A program made the translations under genes and the position numbers. Shown here one piece after another: positions 38,289 to 46,034 of a stretch of DNA of 64,000 nt. The stretch comes from Miltoncostaea sp963770865 (GTDB lineage Bacteria > Actinomycetota > Thermoleophilia > Miltoncostaeales > Miltoncostaeaceae). The DNA is taken from positions 62,001 to 126,000 of the forward strand of contig CAVYRD010000007.1 in the NCBI GenBank assembly GCA_963770865.1, read 5' to 3'. The first letter of the stretch is position 1, and every line of letters starts with the position of its first letter. The notes beneath the pieces are model-generated. The model ran no database searches, was not told the origin of the DNA, and saw nothing but the letters and a program-made list of their open reading frames with translations.

Positions 38289-38576
38289 TCACTCGAGTGC
38301 CGCGCCTCGCTCGACGAGGCGACCGAGGTGCCGAGCATCGCGCTCTCCGAATGCGTCGTACCAGACCTGGGCAAAGGCGCGCTCGGCGTCGCGGGTGGCG
38401 CGCCCCGGTCGGCCGACGACCTCGATCGTCACCCGAAGACAACCGCCCGACCCATCGATGCTGATGCCCCGCACGACGCCGTCGCCGCGCAGCTCCAGCC
38501 GGTCGATCGCACGCTGCAGCTGCCCCACCCTCAAGGGCCCCGGGTCCTCGGAGGTCTGGATCACATAGCGGGACAC
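38289..38576 (-). CDS. Hypothetical small protein
   Basis: 95 residues: MSRYVIQTSEDPGPLRVGQL, QRAIDRLELRGDGVVRGISI, CLRVTIEVVGRPGRATRDAE, RAFAQVWYDAFGERDARHLG. A compact alpha/beta pattern with a repeated beta-alpha-beta flavour. Not recognised. It lies just upstream of the riboswitch transcript on the same strand. Confidence 0.5.
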   Translation of the reverse strand: MSRYVIQTSEDPGPLRVGQLQRAIDRLELRGDGVVRGISIDGSGGCLRVTIEVVGRPGRATRDAERAFAQVWYDAFGERDARHLGRLVERGAALE

Positions 38577-38956
38577 GGCCGCCGTGGCTCGCGTCGTGGG
38601 CGAAGGGGTCTCCCCGGCCCAGCCCTCAGGCGAGGGGGCGCGAGGGCTGAGGGGCGCCCGCGTCGAGGCGGCATCATCTCGCGCGGCGGCATCCCGCCAA
38701 GCGTGGCCAGGCCGCTCGCTGGCATCGGCCAGTGTCCGGCGAGGAGGTCACGAAGGCGGCGGTGGAGCGGTCATGAGATCGAGATCGACCTGCGCTTGGG
38801 CCAGCCGAAGCGCCCCAGAAGCGACTGACCACGGGTTGCGGGTGGCCTGGCACCCGACGCCGTCCTCGACCCTGCGCGAGCCATCGATGGCACTGAACCG
38901 CCGCCGGGGCTTGGGTGAACCGCCGTGCTGCTCGGTGAGCACGCGGGCCTGACCCT
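38577..38956. other. 380-bp stretch without a supported gene
   Basis: Open frames exist on both strands but their translations are Arg/Ser/Pro-rich and lack structure. No hairpin or repeat stood out. Confidence 0.4.
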
Positions 38957-39607
38957 TCAGGACCACGGCAGCCGTGGCGCTGCCGGGCAACTCGCCCCGT
39001 CGAACCGGACCGATAGCAGCGGGTGAAGCTCCAGGGCGTTTGGAGCCCCACGCTGACCGTGCGGGATGTCCACGAAGCCGACCCCGGTGATCGTCACCCG
39101 TGCGCGGTAGGGGACGTAGTCGCCTGAGGGCGCGCCGCACGCCGCCACGAGGGCCGCTCGCGCCGAGCGCATCCCTCGCTTGGCCCACCCCGGCGCGCGC
39201 TTTGGGACGCAGGCCGGGTCCGGCAGCTCGGTGAGCAGGATCGCCTTCGTGCGCAGCCCCTGAAGAACCGCGTGGAGGTCGCCGTCGGGCTCGTGCTTGG
39301 TCGCGACGAGGTACGCCCGGACCCGGAACACCGTCGTCTCGATCGGGGGCATCCTGGGCGAGTCGGGCCCGACGTGAGGGACCCGCAGGTGAGCGAGCCC
39401 GGCGACGCTCGCCGCCTTCGGTGCCCTCTGGACCTGACCGACGCCGGGATCAGAGAGGGTCTTCACGTCCCAGCGCTCGACACCGCAGCCTGCGGTATCG
39501 CTCTCCTGCGCCCCACCGCGAGCGGCGAGGGCGACAAGGGACAGCGCCCCGGTGGCCAGGACCACTCCCAGCCACCGGAGTCGGGCGCTGCCTAGTAGTA
39601 GCGCCAA
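38957..39607 (-). CDS. Secreted protein of an unnamed actinobacterial family
   Basis: 216 residues. Signal peptide LRWLGVVLATGALSLVALAA with cleavage near ARGGAQES. The mature part has WDVKTLSDP, PIETTVFRVRAYLVATKHEP, DGDLHAVLQGLRTKAILLTE, PDPACVP, then VTITGVGFVDIPHGQRGAPN and ALELHPLLSVRF. I recognise this DIHLVI/ELPDPxC/GVGFxDxxHGQ...ELHPV arrangement from a widespread family of secreted proteins without an assigned function. TTG start overlapping the upstream gene by 16 bases; both are secreted, so they form a pair. Confidence 0.72.
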   Translation of the reverse strand: MALLLGSARLRWLGVVLATGALSLVALAARGGAQESDTAGCGVERWDVKTLSDPGVGQVQRAPKAASVAGLAHLRVPHVGPDSPRMPPIETTVFRVRAYLVATKHEPDGDLHAVLQGLRTKAILLTELPDPACVPKRAPGWAKRGMRSARAALVAACGAPSGDYVPYRARVTITGVGFVDIPHGQRGAPNALELHPLLSVRFDGASCPAAPRLPWS

Positions 39608-39843
39608 CGCTGCCTGCTGCCCTCAGGCGTGCAGCGAACGCGGCGGCCGTTCTTGGCGCGCGTGATCTTGCCCCGGTCGATCCGCCGGCAGTACTGGCCG
39701 GCGCTCGGCCGCGTCTGCGGGTAGGCGTTCTCCGCCTTGACGACGGGTCCCGCGTTCTGCGGTGCTGCGGCCGGGGCCAGGGCACCGACGGCGGCAAGCG
39801 TGAGGGCGCTGCACGCGACCGCGAGTGAGCGACGAAGCTTCAC
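39592..39843 (-). CDS. Small secreted basic protein
   Basis: 83 residues. Signal peptide MKLRRSLAVACSALTLAAVG with cleavage near APAAAPQNA, then a short mature peptide with two cysteines (QYCRRIDRGKITRAKNGRRV, RCTPEGSRQRWRYY) likely joined by a disulfide. Not recognised. GAGAGGAAGG upstream of the ATG is a good ribosome-binding site. Confidence 0.6.
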   Translation of the reverse strand: MKLRRSLAVACSALTLAAVGALAPAAAPQNAGPVVKAENAYPQTRPSAGQYCRRIDRGKITRAKNGRRVRCTPEGSRQRWRYY

Positions 39844-40184
39844 CAGCCTTCCTCTCTTCGGATGGAAGGTGAATAGCGGCCGCAGGCTAGGGCTGGGTCG
39901 AAGCCGCCTGCATCAGGGTCGGCCCGCAGACCGATGCGGGTCTACCGAAGGCCGTCTTTGCCTGGTCGATCCACATGGGGCGGGAATGAGCCCGGCCAGG
40001 TGCGGCGGAAGGCTCCGCGAGACCCGGCCCGGCTCACGGGGCGGATCCAGCATGCTCCCGTCGGGTCCGACCACGGAGACGGAGCCACCATTGCTCGCGC
40101 TTCTTCGCGCGCCCGGCAGTCAGCCGGTAGTCGAGCGAGTTCCTGCGTGCCCGGCTAGGTCCGGCACGCAGGAACCAGCCAGCG
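39844..40184. other. 341-bp stretch without a supported gene
   Basis: Presumably carries the promoter of the secreted-protein pair at its left edge. A short inverted segment around 40137-40170 (TTCCTGCGTGCCCGGC and GCCGGCACGCAGGAA, near-perfect arms with a short loop) looks like a terminator for the gene ending at 40185 on the minus strand. Confidence 0.45.
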
Positions 40185-40592
40185 CTACGGGGTGATCCCT
40201 AGGGTCGCTGATCGGGTGCCCGAGGTCGCACGGCGCGAGTGGGCCGCGATGCGGTTGATCCTGACGATCTCACGCGTGGCGACCTTCGGCGGCGTGGTGG
40301 CCCGCAGGATCCGCGGGACGCGGAAGCCGATCCGATACGAGCCGTCACGTGCCGGTGCTCCCTGGCGGATGAGCGATGCCGCGCCCGAGGCGGGCCGCGA
40401 GACGGTCAGCCGAAGGCGGGCGCACGAGGCGGGCCGGGCGACCGAACCGGTCGCCCGGACCACGTCACCAGGCGTCGCGCTCTTCGGGGTGAGGGTGAGC
40501 GTGGGAGCCGGCGCGAGACCGGCCGCTCCGCTCGCCGAGCTGACGATCCGGACAACCAGGAGGAAGGAAGCGCAGAGGGCTCGTGTGATCAC
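40185..40592 (-). CDS. Secreted Ig-like/hypothetical protein
   Basis: 135 residues from the GTG at 40592. Signal peptide ITRALCASFLLVVRIVSSAS, then a beta-sandwich-like sequence: PTLTLTPKSATPGDVVRATG, SVARPASCARLRLTVSRPAS, GSYRIGFRVPRILRATTPPK. The pattern resembles single Ig/cadherin-like domains of exported proteins. Function unknown. It faces the divergent UDG-like gene. Confidence 0.5.
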   Translation of the reverse strand: MITRALCASFLLVVRIVSSASGAAGLAPAPTLTLTPKSATPGDVVRATGSVARPASCARLRLTVSRPASGAASLIRQGAPARDGSYRIGFRVPRILRATTPPKVATREIVRINRIAAHSRRATSGTRSATLGITP

Positions 40593-40774
40593 GCCACGCG
40601 GGATAGCAGGCGAATGCCTTCGGCGGCCTATCACGGCGCCGCTTCGCGACGACAGGGAAGAGGGGCCAGCCCTTCTCCCGGGGGGCGACAACGCGCATCG
40701 GGACGGCAACACCATCGGTTCCCGACGACAGAAGCGGGTCAATTCCAACGCAAACAGCGCATAGACTTGTTCGT

Positions 40775-41572
40775 ATGGATGCGAGCGAGAGCCGTGCGCT
40801 GCTCTGGGAGATCGCCGACTGCCCGGAGTTGCGACTTTGCCGAGAACATCCTGACTCATCCCATCCGTGCCAGGCGATCGTTGATCTCCAGGCGGACCGC
40901 CCGTGGACCGATCACCAGCGTCCCGAGCCGTGGAACGGCGACCTTGTCTCAGCCCCGGTCCTTTTCGTCAGCTCTAACCCCTCGATCGACAGAACCGAGC
41001 CTTATCCGACCGGCGCCTGGGGTGACCCGGGCGTAGTCACGGACTTCTTCGCACGGCGATTCGAGGACCACATCGTCGATGGGACACGGCCGCTCAAGCT
41101 GGGCAACCTGGTGGCGGCAAAGCCAGTGCAGTACCTGGCCGAGGTCAAGCGCATCGCCGCCAATCTCTTCGCCCGTCCCGTCGAGCCGGGTCGCGACTAT
41201 GCGATCACCGAGGTGGTGCACTGCAAGTCCGCCTCGCGTGCCGGTCTCGACTCGAAACGCGGCAAGCCGGGAGCACTTGAGCTGTGTCCGTCGCGATACC
41301 TGCGTCGAGTGCTTGAGGCCTCTGGAGCCAAGCTCATCGTCGTGGTTGGCGTAGACGCACTGAGGTTCACGCGTCGGGAGGCCGGGCTGCCGGAGGACTT
41401 CGGCCTCCTCGCGAAGGGCTGCCAGCCGCTACTCGGGCCCCTTCGACTTGGAGGAGGCGAGCGCCACTTCCTCGCCGTTGGGGGAATCGGTGCCGCTGAT
41501 CGGAGGGACGTCCTCAGTGACCTCGTGATCGCGCCTCTCGATCTCGCGCGAGTGCGGGCACTCCTCTTGTAG
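40775..41572 (+). CDS. Uracil-DNA glycosylase superfamily-like protein
   Basis: 265 residues. LVSAPVLFVSSNPSIDRTEP contains the S-N-P-S turn that in UDG-fold enzymes binds near the active site; AITEVVHCKSASRAG and GAKLIVVVGVDALRFTRREA occupy the positions of the later conserved strand and the H/N-containing loop. The sequence is less GC-rich than its neighbours. It could be a base-excision enzyme, a uracil-DNA sensor or a non-enzymatic relative. ATG at 40775, preceded by a -10-like TAGACT (40763-40768) that would make the mRNA almost leaderless. Confidence 0.55.
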   Translation: MDASESRALLWEIADCPELRLCREHPDSSHPCQAIVDLQADRPWTDHQRPEPWNGDLVSAPVLFVSSNPSIDRTEPYPTGAWGDPGVVTDFFARRFEDHIVDGTRPLKLGNLVAAKPVQYLAEVKRIAANLFARPVEPGRDYAITEVVHCKSASRAGLDSKRGKPGALELCPSRYLRRVLEASGAKLIVVVGVDALRFTRREAGLPEDFGLLAKGCQPLLGPLRLGGGERHFLAVGGIGAADRRDVLSDLVIAPLDLARVRALLL

Positions 41573-41850
41573 CCACGTGGTAGAGGCGCCCAGCGGTGGG
41601 GCCCGAGCCCTGGCGATGTCCCGAGTTCGTAGAAGTTGGCTGTCGACCCGGGCCGGGGCCTACGCGGCGGCCCGGTGGCATTCACCTCCTGGTCGATGCT
41701 GTTGATCCAGCACGACCAGCGGAATGCCCCAACGCGCTTCGAACCCGTGCCGCCGCCTTGAAAGGGCGCAACTAGGTGCTCATGTGCAGGAAGTTCTGAC
41801 GACCTGGGCCCCGAGGGGCCAATCGGGGGGCCAATCCGGCAGGTCTTTGG

Positions 41851-42561
41851 CTAGGCCTCGGGAGGTGGCGCCTCTATGAAGGCACCGAGGCTATAGAAGT
41901 AGTGCGCCAGGACAGCCTCGCTGCATCGCTGGAGGGCCTGCACATGGTCGAGTAGGCCCATCGCGAACTCCTCAAACTGCTGCTGCTCATGGCCGGCCAG
42001 CGGCTCGATGACCATGTCGAGAGCAAGAGCGTCGGCGAACTCGAATCGGTAAGAGGCGAGCTTCTTGCCAAGCTCGATTCTTCCAGTCTCGTCCGACATG
42101 CGCTCAAGGGCGGCGGCAACCTTCTGCTGTCGCCGCGGCACGTGAACCTCGGGGTAGTGGAACACGTACTGGCGCGCATTCTCTACGGCCCGGCGGAACG
42201 GAGTGCTCGGATGCCTCCAGAGCGCGACGACCAGCTCCCAGTCTGCCCTGTGATTGGGATCGAGTTTCCCGAGGAGTGCCTGAACCTCGGGCCACGCCGC
42301 CGGGGTGCTGGCCATGAACTTCGCGGCTTCGTAGAGGTGCCCCGCCGCGATGCGCGTGAAGTACAGGAGTTCGTGCCGCTCGTTCTCAGACCGCAGGATG
42401 CTGAGCGCGTCCTGGATGGAGTCATTGCAGATAAGCGCCACCGCGCTGATCCAGCTCGACAGGCGCTTGGATGAAGGGAGGGCTTCGCCGACCTCAAACT
42501 CGATGAACACGTTCGGCTCGGGACGCTTCACGGCGAGGTGCTTCGCCCAGCTGTCGTCCAT
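41851..42561 (-). CDS. Hypothetical protein of the element cargo
   Basis: 236 residues: VFIEFEVGEALPSSKRLSSW, NDSIQDALSILRSENERHEL, LYFTRIAAGHLYEAAKFMAS, ARQYVFHYPEVHVPRRQQKV, ALDMVIEPLAGHEQQQFEEF. Mostly helical with lower GC than the chromosome. Not recognised. The ATG at 42561 fits. It is followed by the similarly oriented gene at 42659-43462; the two encode helix-rich proteins and may be a functional pair, but nothing in the sequence says what they do. Confidence 0.6.
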   Translation of the reverse strand: MDDSWAKHLAVKRPEPNVFIEFEVGEALPSSKRLSSWISAVALICNDSIQDALSILRSENERHELLYFTRIAAGHLYEAAKFMASTPAAWPEVQALLGKLDPNHRADWELVVALWRHPSTPFRRAVENARQYVFHYPEVHVPRRQQKVAAALERMSDETGRIELGKKLASYRFEFADALALDMVIEPLAGHEQQQFEEFAMGLLDHVQALQRCSEAVLAHYFYSLGAFIEAPPPEA

Positions 42562-42658
42562 GTCCTTCCCCGCGGTCCAACCTCGCGCCTCGGCTCCGAT
42601 GCCCGTCCGGGGCGCGCCGGGCGCGTTCTGAGGCGGGCGGACGTACTAGTTGCGCGCG

Positions 42659-43462
42659 CTAGGGCGCTGGAGCCTCGCCTGGGAAGAGATCAAGGCAATC
42701 TAGGATGACCCCGGTGACAGTCCGGGCGATGGACTGCAGCCCGCTGACCCTCACGTAGATATCGCCGTCGCCATAGTTGACGTCGATGGGCATTTCAGCG
42801 ATGTGGACGCTGGGGTTCGGGCCGGTGGGATTGAGGACGACCGAGCCCAGGGGTTTACCGGCGTCGAGTGGCCCGGAGATGACGGTCTTCTCGCCCATGA
42901 TCTCCCCGTGTTCGGCTTCGAACCTGACCCCGGATTCGTGCGCCGTCACCACGACCCCGTGCGTGATGCGGTGCTTGTCGGCGTTCACCAGCTGGTTGAG
43001 GACCGCCAGGGCCTGAAGGTGGGGTGTGTAGCGCTTGAGCCGGTACGGCTGGTGCCTCCGGATGACCAGCTGCTGAGCGTGGGTGAGGTAACCCTTCCTC
43101 ACGATGCGGGCGGTCTTGAACTTGCGGTAGGACATCGCGATCGGAAAGTGAATGTCCAGCGCTTCCTCGCTCGTTGGCTCGCGGCCGAGATTGAGGATGG
43201 CCAGCTGCCAGGCGATGTGGTCGAGCGCGGCTCGGAGATTGGTGAGGACGTCGCCCACGATCAGCCCGAGCGTCTCCGGGGGTTCCCGCACGCTGGCGAT
43301 CTCGAAGTCGTACTGGATGTATGGCTGCCCGGGCTCGTAGATCCCGGAGGAGCCAAAGAGCACGTACGGCGGATCGCTGTGCCAGTCGGTCGTCGCCTTG
43401 TAGAGCGCCTGGATGTGCTTCTCGGCGTGGCTGACTTTCTGGATGCTGCTGCGGAGGGGCAT
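42659..43462 (-). CDS. Hypothetical protein of the element cargo
   Basis: 267 residues: VSHAEKHIQALYKATTDWHS, DFEIASVREPPETLGLIVGD, LTNLRAALDHIAWQLAILNL, LNQLVNADKHRITHGVVVTA, DVNYGDGDIYVRVSGLQSIA. The LRAALDH...NADKHR arrangement recurs in helix-rich proteins of unknown function in mobile and defence-associated regions. ATG at 43462. Upstream on the other strand lies the cut end of a type ISP restriction enzyme, so this gene may have replaced it. Confidence 0.6.
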   Translation of the reverse strand: MPLRSSIQKVSHAEKHIQALYKATTDWHSDPPYVLFGSSGIYEPGQPYIQYDFEIASVREPPETLGLIVGDVLTNLRAALDHIAWQLAILNLGREPTSEEALDIHFPIAMSYRKFKTARIVRKGYLTHAQQLVIRRHQPYRLKRYTPHLQALAVLNQLVNADKHRITHGVVVTAHESGVRFEAEHGEIMGEKTVISGPLDAGKPLGSVVLNPTGPNPSVHIAEMPIDVNYGDGDIYVRVSGLQSIARTVTGVILDCLDLFPGEAPAP

Positions 43463-43468
43463 CGATGA

Positions 43469-44128
43469 CGCACGCTAAGACTTGCCTCGGATGCCCTGTC
43501 CGACCCCCGGGTTCCGCTCACCCCAGACCCCGCCCTCTGGGAGCGTGCGGTGGAGACGGGGCGGCGGGTCCTGTGGCTTCACACCTTCGCAGAGCGTTAC
43601 GCCGACCCGGTGGCCGGGCACCCGGCCGGGCGCGTGCCCCAGGGGGCGGCGCGCCTCCTCGAGCCGATTCCGGCGGGCGCTGGCGAGCTGCCCGAGGAGC
43701 CCGTTTGGGAAGACGGAGCGCTCGTGCTTGGCGCCGGGCGCATCGCCCCGGTCGGCGAGGAGATCTGGCGCTACGAGGTCTCCACGATGCGCGTCCTCAA
43801 GCACTGGCTCGAGTACCGGATGCGCGCCCCCGCCGGGCGCGGACTGGGCGCCCTCGACCAAGTGGTCGCGGACGCCTGGCCCCACTCGTGGACCGAGGAG
43901 CTGCTGGAGCTGATCTGGGTGCTGGAGGCGCTCGTTGCTCTGGAGCCCGGGCAGGATGCGCTACTCAGGGAGATCACTGCCGGGCCCACGATCTCGTGCA
44001 GCGAGCTTGCAGAGGCCGGGGTGCTCCCGGTTGACGAGAGGGCGCGGAAGGCCCCGGCCGGCGGGCGTCCCGCCGGCCGGCCGGCGGGCCATGACCACAC
44101 CTCTCTCCTTGACGGTCACGCGCAGTGA
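43469..44128 (+). pseudogene. C-terminal stump of a type ISP restriction-modification enzyme
   Basis: From about 43485 the frame reads DALSDPRVPLTPDPALWERA, VETGRRVLWLHTFAERYADP, IAPVGEEIWRYEVSTMRVLK, HWLEYRMRAPAGRGLGALDQ, WTEELLELIWVLEALVALEP. This is the C-terminal specificity domain of LlaBIII-like single-polypeptide (type ISP) restriction enzymes, normally preceded by ~1,400 residues of nuclease, helicase and methyltransferase that are absent here. A TGA at 43466-43468 closes the frame upstream. Translation from the GTG at 43550 is possible (192 residues), but it would lack all catalytic parts. Confidence 0.75.
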
Positions 44129-44289
44129 GATGCGCGGCGCGACCCGAATACCCCTTCAAACGGTTCCCATTTCCATCCGGCGTGGGTGGCCGCGGCAGCG
44201 GGCCTGACTACTGAAAAGCCGATAAGCACAACCCCACTGCCGACCTCGGCCTGCGCCTGCCGTTTCCGGAGGGGGACGACGAAGCCGAG

Positions 44290-44760
44290 CTAGGCCTGCC
44301 CGATGGGCGCCATGCCCGGGGCTCTTGGAACGGACTCAACGAAGAAGCGCAGACGGCGCTCCTGCCCTCCGAAGGCGACCTTGAGCACGAGGTCACGTGG
44401 TCCGCTCAAGTTCATCATGACCGGACCCGCGAAGGCCACCGTCGCGTCTTGGCCCTGACGCGCGCCAGGGGGTCGTCCGGCCACCATCTGGCCGCGCACC
44501 TCAAATCCGGTCTCCTCCGCGTCGGCGGTCTCGACCCAGACCCGGATCTCGATGCGCTCGTTGGTGCGTGCCCACGGCACGCTGAGGATTGCGGCGAAGA
44601 AGAAGCGGATGGGCTGGTCAAAGGTCGTGACGTAGATGCGATCGAAGCCCCCTCCGCCCACGTAGAGCTTCCCGTTCAATGCCTCGGCCCAATCGGCGAG
44701 CATGAAAGTGTTGACCCGAGCTTCAGGCCACGGCTGGTCTACAGGCGCTTGCGATCGCAT
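44290..44760 (-). CDS. DUF6941-like protein
   Basis: 156 residues: VNTFMLADWAEALNGKLYVG, GGGFDRIYVTTFDQPIRFFF and LSVPWARTNERIEIRVWVET match the LADYAE...GKLYVxGGGWD pattern I know as DUF6941, a small beta-sandwich family of unknown function common in Actinobacteria. ATG at 44760. It is divergent from the toxin-antitoxin pair and shares its control region. Confidence 0.7.
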   Translation of the reverse strand: MRSQAPVDQPWPEARVNTFMLADWAEALNGKLYVGGGGFDRIYVTTFDQPIRFFFAAILSVPWARTNERIEIRVWVETADAEETGFEVRGQMVAGRPPGARQGQDATVAFAGPVMMNLSGPRDLVLKVAFGGQERRLRFFVESVPRAPGMAPIGQA

Positions 44761-44773
44761 GGGACCTCCACGT

Positions 44774-44816
44774 AGGCTAGCGACTACACTACGACTACAA
44801 TGAGACTACCTAGCGG
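44774..44816. promoter_or_regulatory. Toxin-antitoxin operator with 11-bp phased repeats
   Basis: GACTAC occurs at 44782, 44793 and 44804, exactly 11 bp apart, one helical turn. The array is bracketed by GGCTAGC (44776-44782) and CCTAGC (44809-44814) in inverted orientation. It lies right before the toxin gene, as expected for cooperative binding of ribbon-helix-helix antitoxin dimers to one DNA face. Confidence 0.65.
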
Positions 44817-44824
44817 GTTGGGGG

Positions 44825-45103
44825 ATGGCAAGGGTGCGGATCCTGGCGCTAGAATGGACGGACCGAGCAGAGGGGAAGCTGGCTGCTCATGGGGTTCGCC
44901 CAGAGGAAGTCGAGCAGGTCTTCGGCAACGAACACGTGGTGCGCAAGAACCGTCGCCGGCGCTCGGGAGACGTTATGGCGATTGGCCGCACGGATGGTGG
45001 CCGCTGCCTGACCATCATCCTGGCCCAGACTCTCGACCCCGGGACGTGGCGACCGATAACTGGATGGAAGAGCACACGACACGAAGAGGGGAAACTGCGG
45101 TGA
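44825..45103 (+). CDS. BrnT-like toxin
   Basis: 92 residues: ILALEWTDRAEGKLAAHGVR, PEEVEQVFGNEHVVRKNRRR, DVMAIGRTDGGRCLTIILAQ, PGTWRPITGWKSTRHEEGKL. The W-x-x-x-x..K-L-x-x-HGV-x-x-EEV-x-x-VF opening and the G-R-T-x-G-R-x-L-T-I strand are those of BrnT-family RelE-fold ribonuclease toxins. ATG at 44825. The stop overlaps the antitoxin GTG by four bases, toxin first, as in BrnTA operons. Confidence 0.75.
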   Translation: MARVRILALEWTDRAEGKLAAHGVRPEEVEQVFGNEHVVRKNRRRRSGDVMAIGRTDGGRCLTIILAQTLDPGTWRPITGWKSTRHEEGKLR

Positions 45104-45468
45104 GCGAGCGCGACTACAGCAGGCCGCCGGAAGACCACGACGACTCTGATGAGTGGGGCGAGCCCGTTCGGGGCAGGCCGGCTAAGGCCATCGAAGCGGT
45201 CTTTTCGCTTCGACTCAGCCGGGAGACGGCGGAAAAGCTGCGCGCAGCCGCGGCGCGGGCAGGCATGCCCACCTCTCGATTCGCCCGAGAGGTGATCGAG
45301 GCCTTCCTCGACGAGCCTGCCTCGGCGCCCCCGGCACCACTAAGCGATGTGACCATCACTGCGATAGGGGGGGCTGTCTCCTTTTACGGGAGCACGACGC
45401 CGCTGAGCAGCAGTCACGCGAGCGCGGAAGCAATTCGTGAGACTGATTCTCAACTCAGCTTGGCGTAG
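45100..45468 (+). CDS. Ribbon-helix-helix antitoxin
   Basis: 122 residues. An acidic, disordered N-terminus (RPPEDHDDSDEWGEPV) leads into a ribbon-helix-helix unit, IEAVFSLRLSRETAEKLRAA, AARAGMPTSRFAREVIEAFL, then a Ser/Ala-rich tail. Antitoxins of BrnT-like toxins commonly end or begin with such a DNA-binding domain and repress their own operon. GTG start overlapping the toxin stop. The neutralising segment may be the acidic N-terminus or the C-terminal tail; the sequence does not decide. Confidence 0.72.
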   Translation: MSERDYSRPPEDHDDSDEWGEPVRGRPAKAIEAVFSLRLSRETAEKLRAAAARAGMPTSRFAREVIEAFLDEPASAPPAPLSDVTITAIGGAVSFYGSTTPLSSSHASAEAIRETDSQLSLA

Positions 45469-45877
45469 CTCGCCAGCGACCTCTACTCGGTGACGGGCAG
45501 GACCAGGCTCGCCAGGACCCGTCCGTTGACGCGGGTGTTGAGGCCGGCGGCCCTACGGGAAAGAATCCGCCGGGCTGGGATCGTGCCACTTCGCCGATGT
45601 CCGGGTCCAAGCGCCACGCCGACCCGAAGGACGCTCCGGCCAACCACCATTGTGCGGACTGCGAGGACGGCCGTCTGAGCCGGGGGCGAGGCTGTCTTGG
45701 GCCAGAGATCGCCCGGGAGCCTTGCTCGGACAGGGGCACGGAGTCCAGCCCCGCATGGTCCCCCGCATGGCCTGGGCAGCCCCGCATTGCTCCTGACGGC
45801 CTTGAGATGCATTCCGGCCTCGTCGCCATCGAGCGCCCGCCGAGACGAGAAGGGCCTGGCCATGCGGGATCAGCGAA
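45469..45877. other. Right end of the younger element, no supported gene
   Basis: 409 bp between the antitoxin and the tRNA-Phe. A weak minus-strand frame (45483-45863) ends NTRVNGRVLASLVLPVTE and might be a gene remnant. AGAAGGGCCTGG at 45848-45859 matches AGAACGGCCTGG at 30081-30092, both exactly 30 bp from the att core, and may be a recombinase accessory site. Confidence 0.45.
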
Positions 45878-45950
45878 TGGCGGGACCCAGATTCGAACTG
45901 GGGACACCACGATTTTCAGTCGTGTGCTCTACCAACTGAGCTATCCCGCC
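45878..45950 (-). tRNA. tRNA-Phe (GAA)
   Basis: On the minus strand: acceptor GGCGGGA pairs with TCCCGCC, D-arm TAGCTCAGTTGGTAGAGC, anticodon stem-loop ACGACTGAAAATCGT with anticodon GAA, T-arm CCCAGTTCGAATCTGGG, discriminator A. 73 nt, CCA not encoded. The 3' 45 bp serve as the attachment site for both integrated elements, and the gene was restored by the element sequence. Confidence 0.97.
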
Positions 45951-45981
45951 GCGGCCTCCGCTCGCGCGCGGAGGCCCGTGA

Positions 45982-45987
45982 ACGCTA
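45982..45987 (-). promoter_or_regulatory. Probable -10 element of tRNA-Phe
   Basis: TAGCGT on the minus strand, 31 bases upstream of the mature tRNA. An 8-bp hairpin (GGCCTCCG and complement, 45953-45976) lies in the presumed 5' leader. Confidence 0.4.
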
Positions 45988-46034
45988 GCGGATCGGTTCG
46001 GGCCCCGGCGGCGACGGGGACTATCATCGCCGGG

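Larger units (their letters stand above)
30111..45877. mobile_element. Younger integrative element (about 15.8 kb) in tRNA-Phe
   Basis: Flanked by the 45-bp direct repeats 30111-30155 and 45878-45922. The intact integrase and excisionase-like genes lie near the left end. Cargo includes zinc-ribbon proteins, an orphan DNA methyltransferase, an iteron-like array, two 52-bp repeats, a TPP riboswitch, small secreted proteins, a UDG-like protein, a type ISP restriction-enzyme stump and a toxin-antitoxin pair. No relaxase, coupling protein, capsid or large terminase is recognisable, so it is not an obvious ICE or prophage; a mobilisable plasmid-like element or satellite is possible. Confidence 0.8.

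Noticed and set aside
41690..41830. Possible second tRNA (TTCGAA near 41735)
   Set aside because: No pairing acceptor or D-arm could be built around it.
45483..45863. Minus-strand ORF at the right end of the element
   Set aside because: Only the last ~20 residues look protein-like; too weak to call a gene.
30111..45877. Conjugative element (ICE)
   Set aside because: No relaxase, VirB4/VirD4, TraB or FtsK-like protein could be recognised in any frame.
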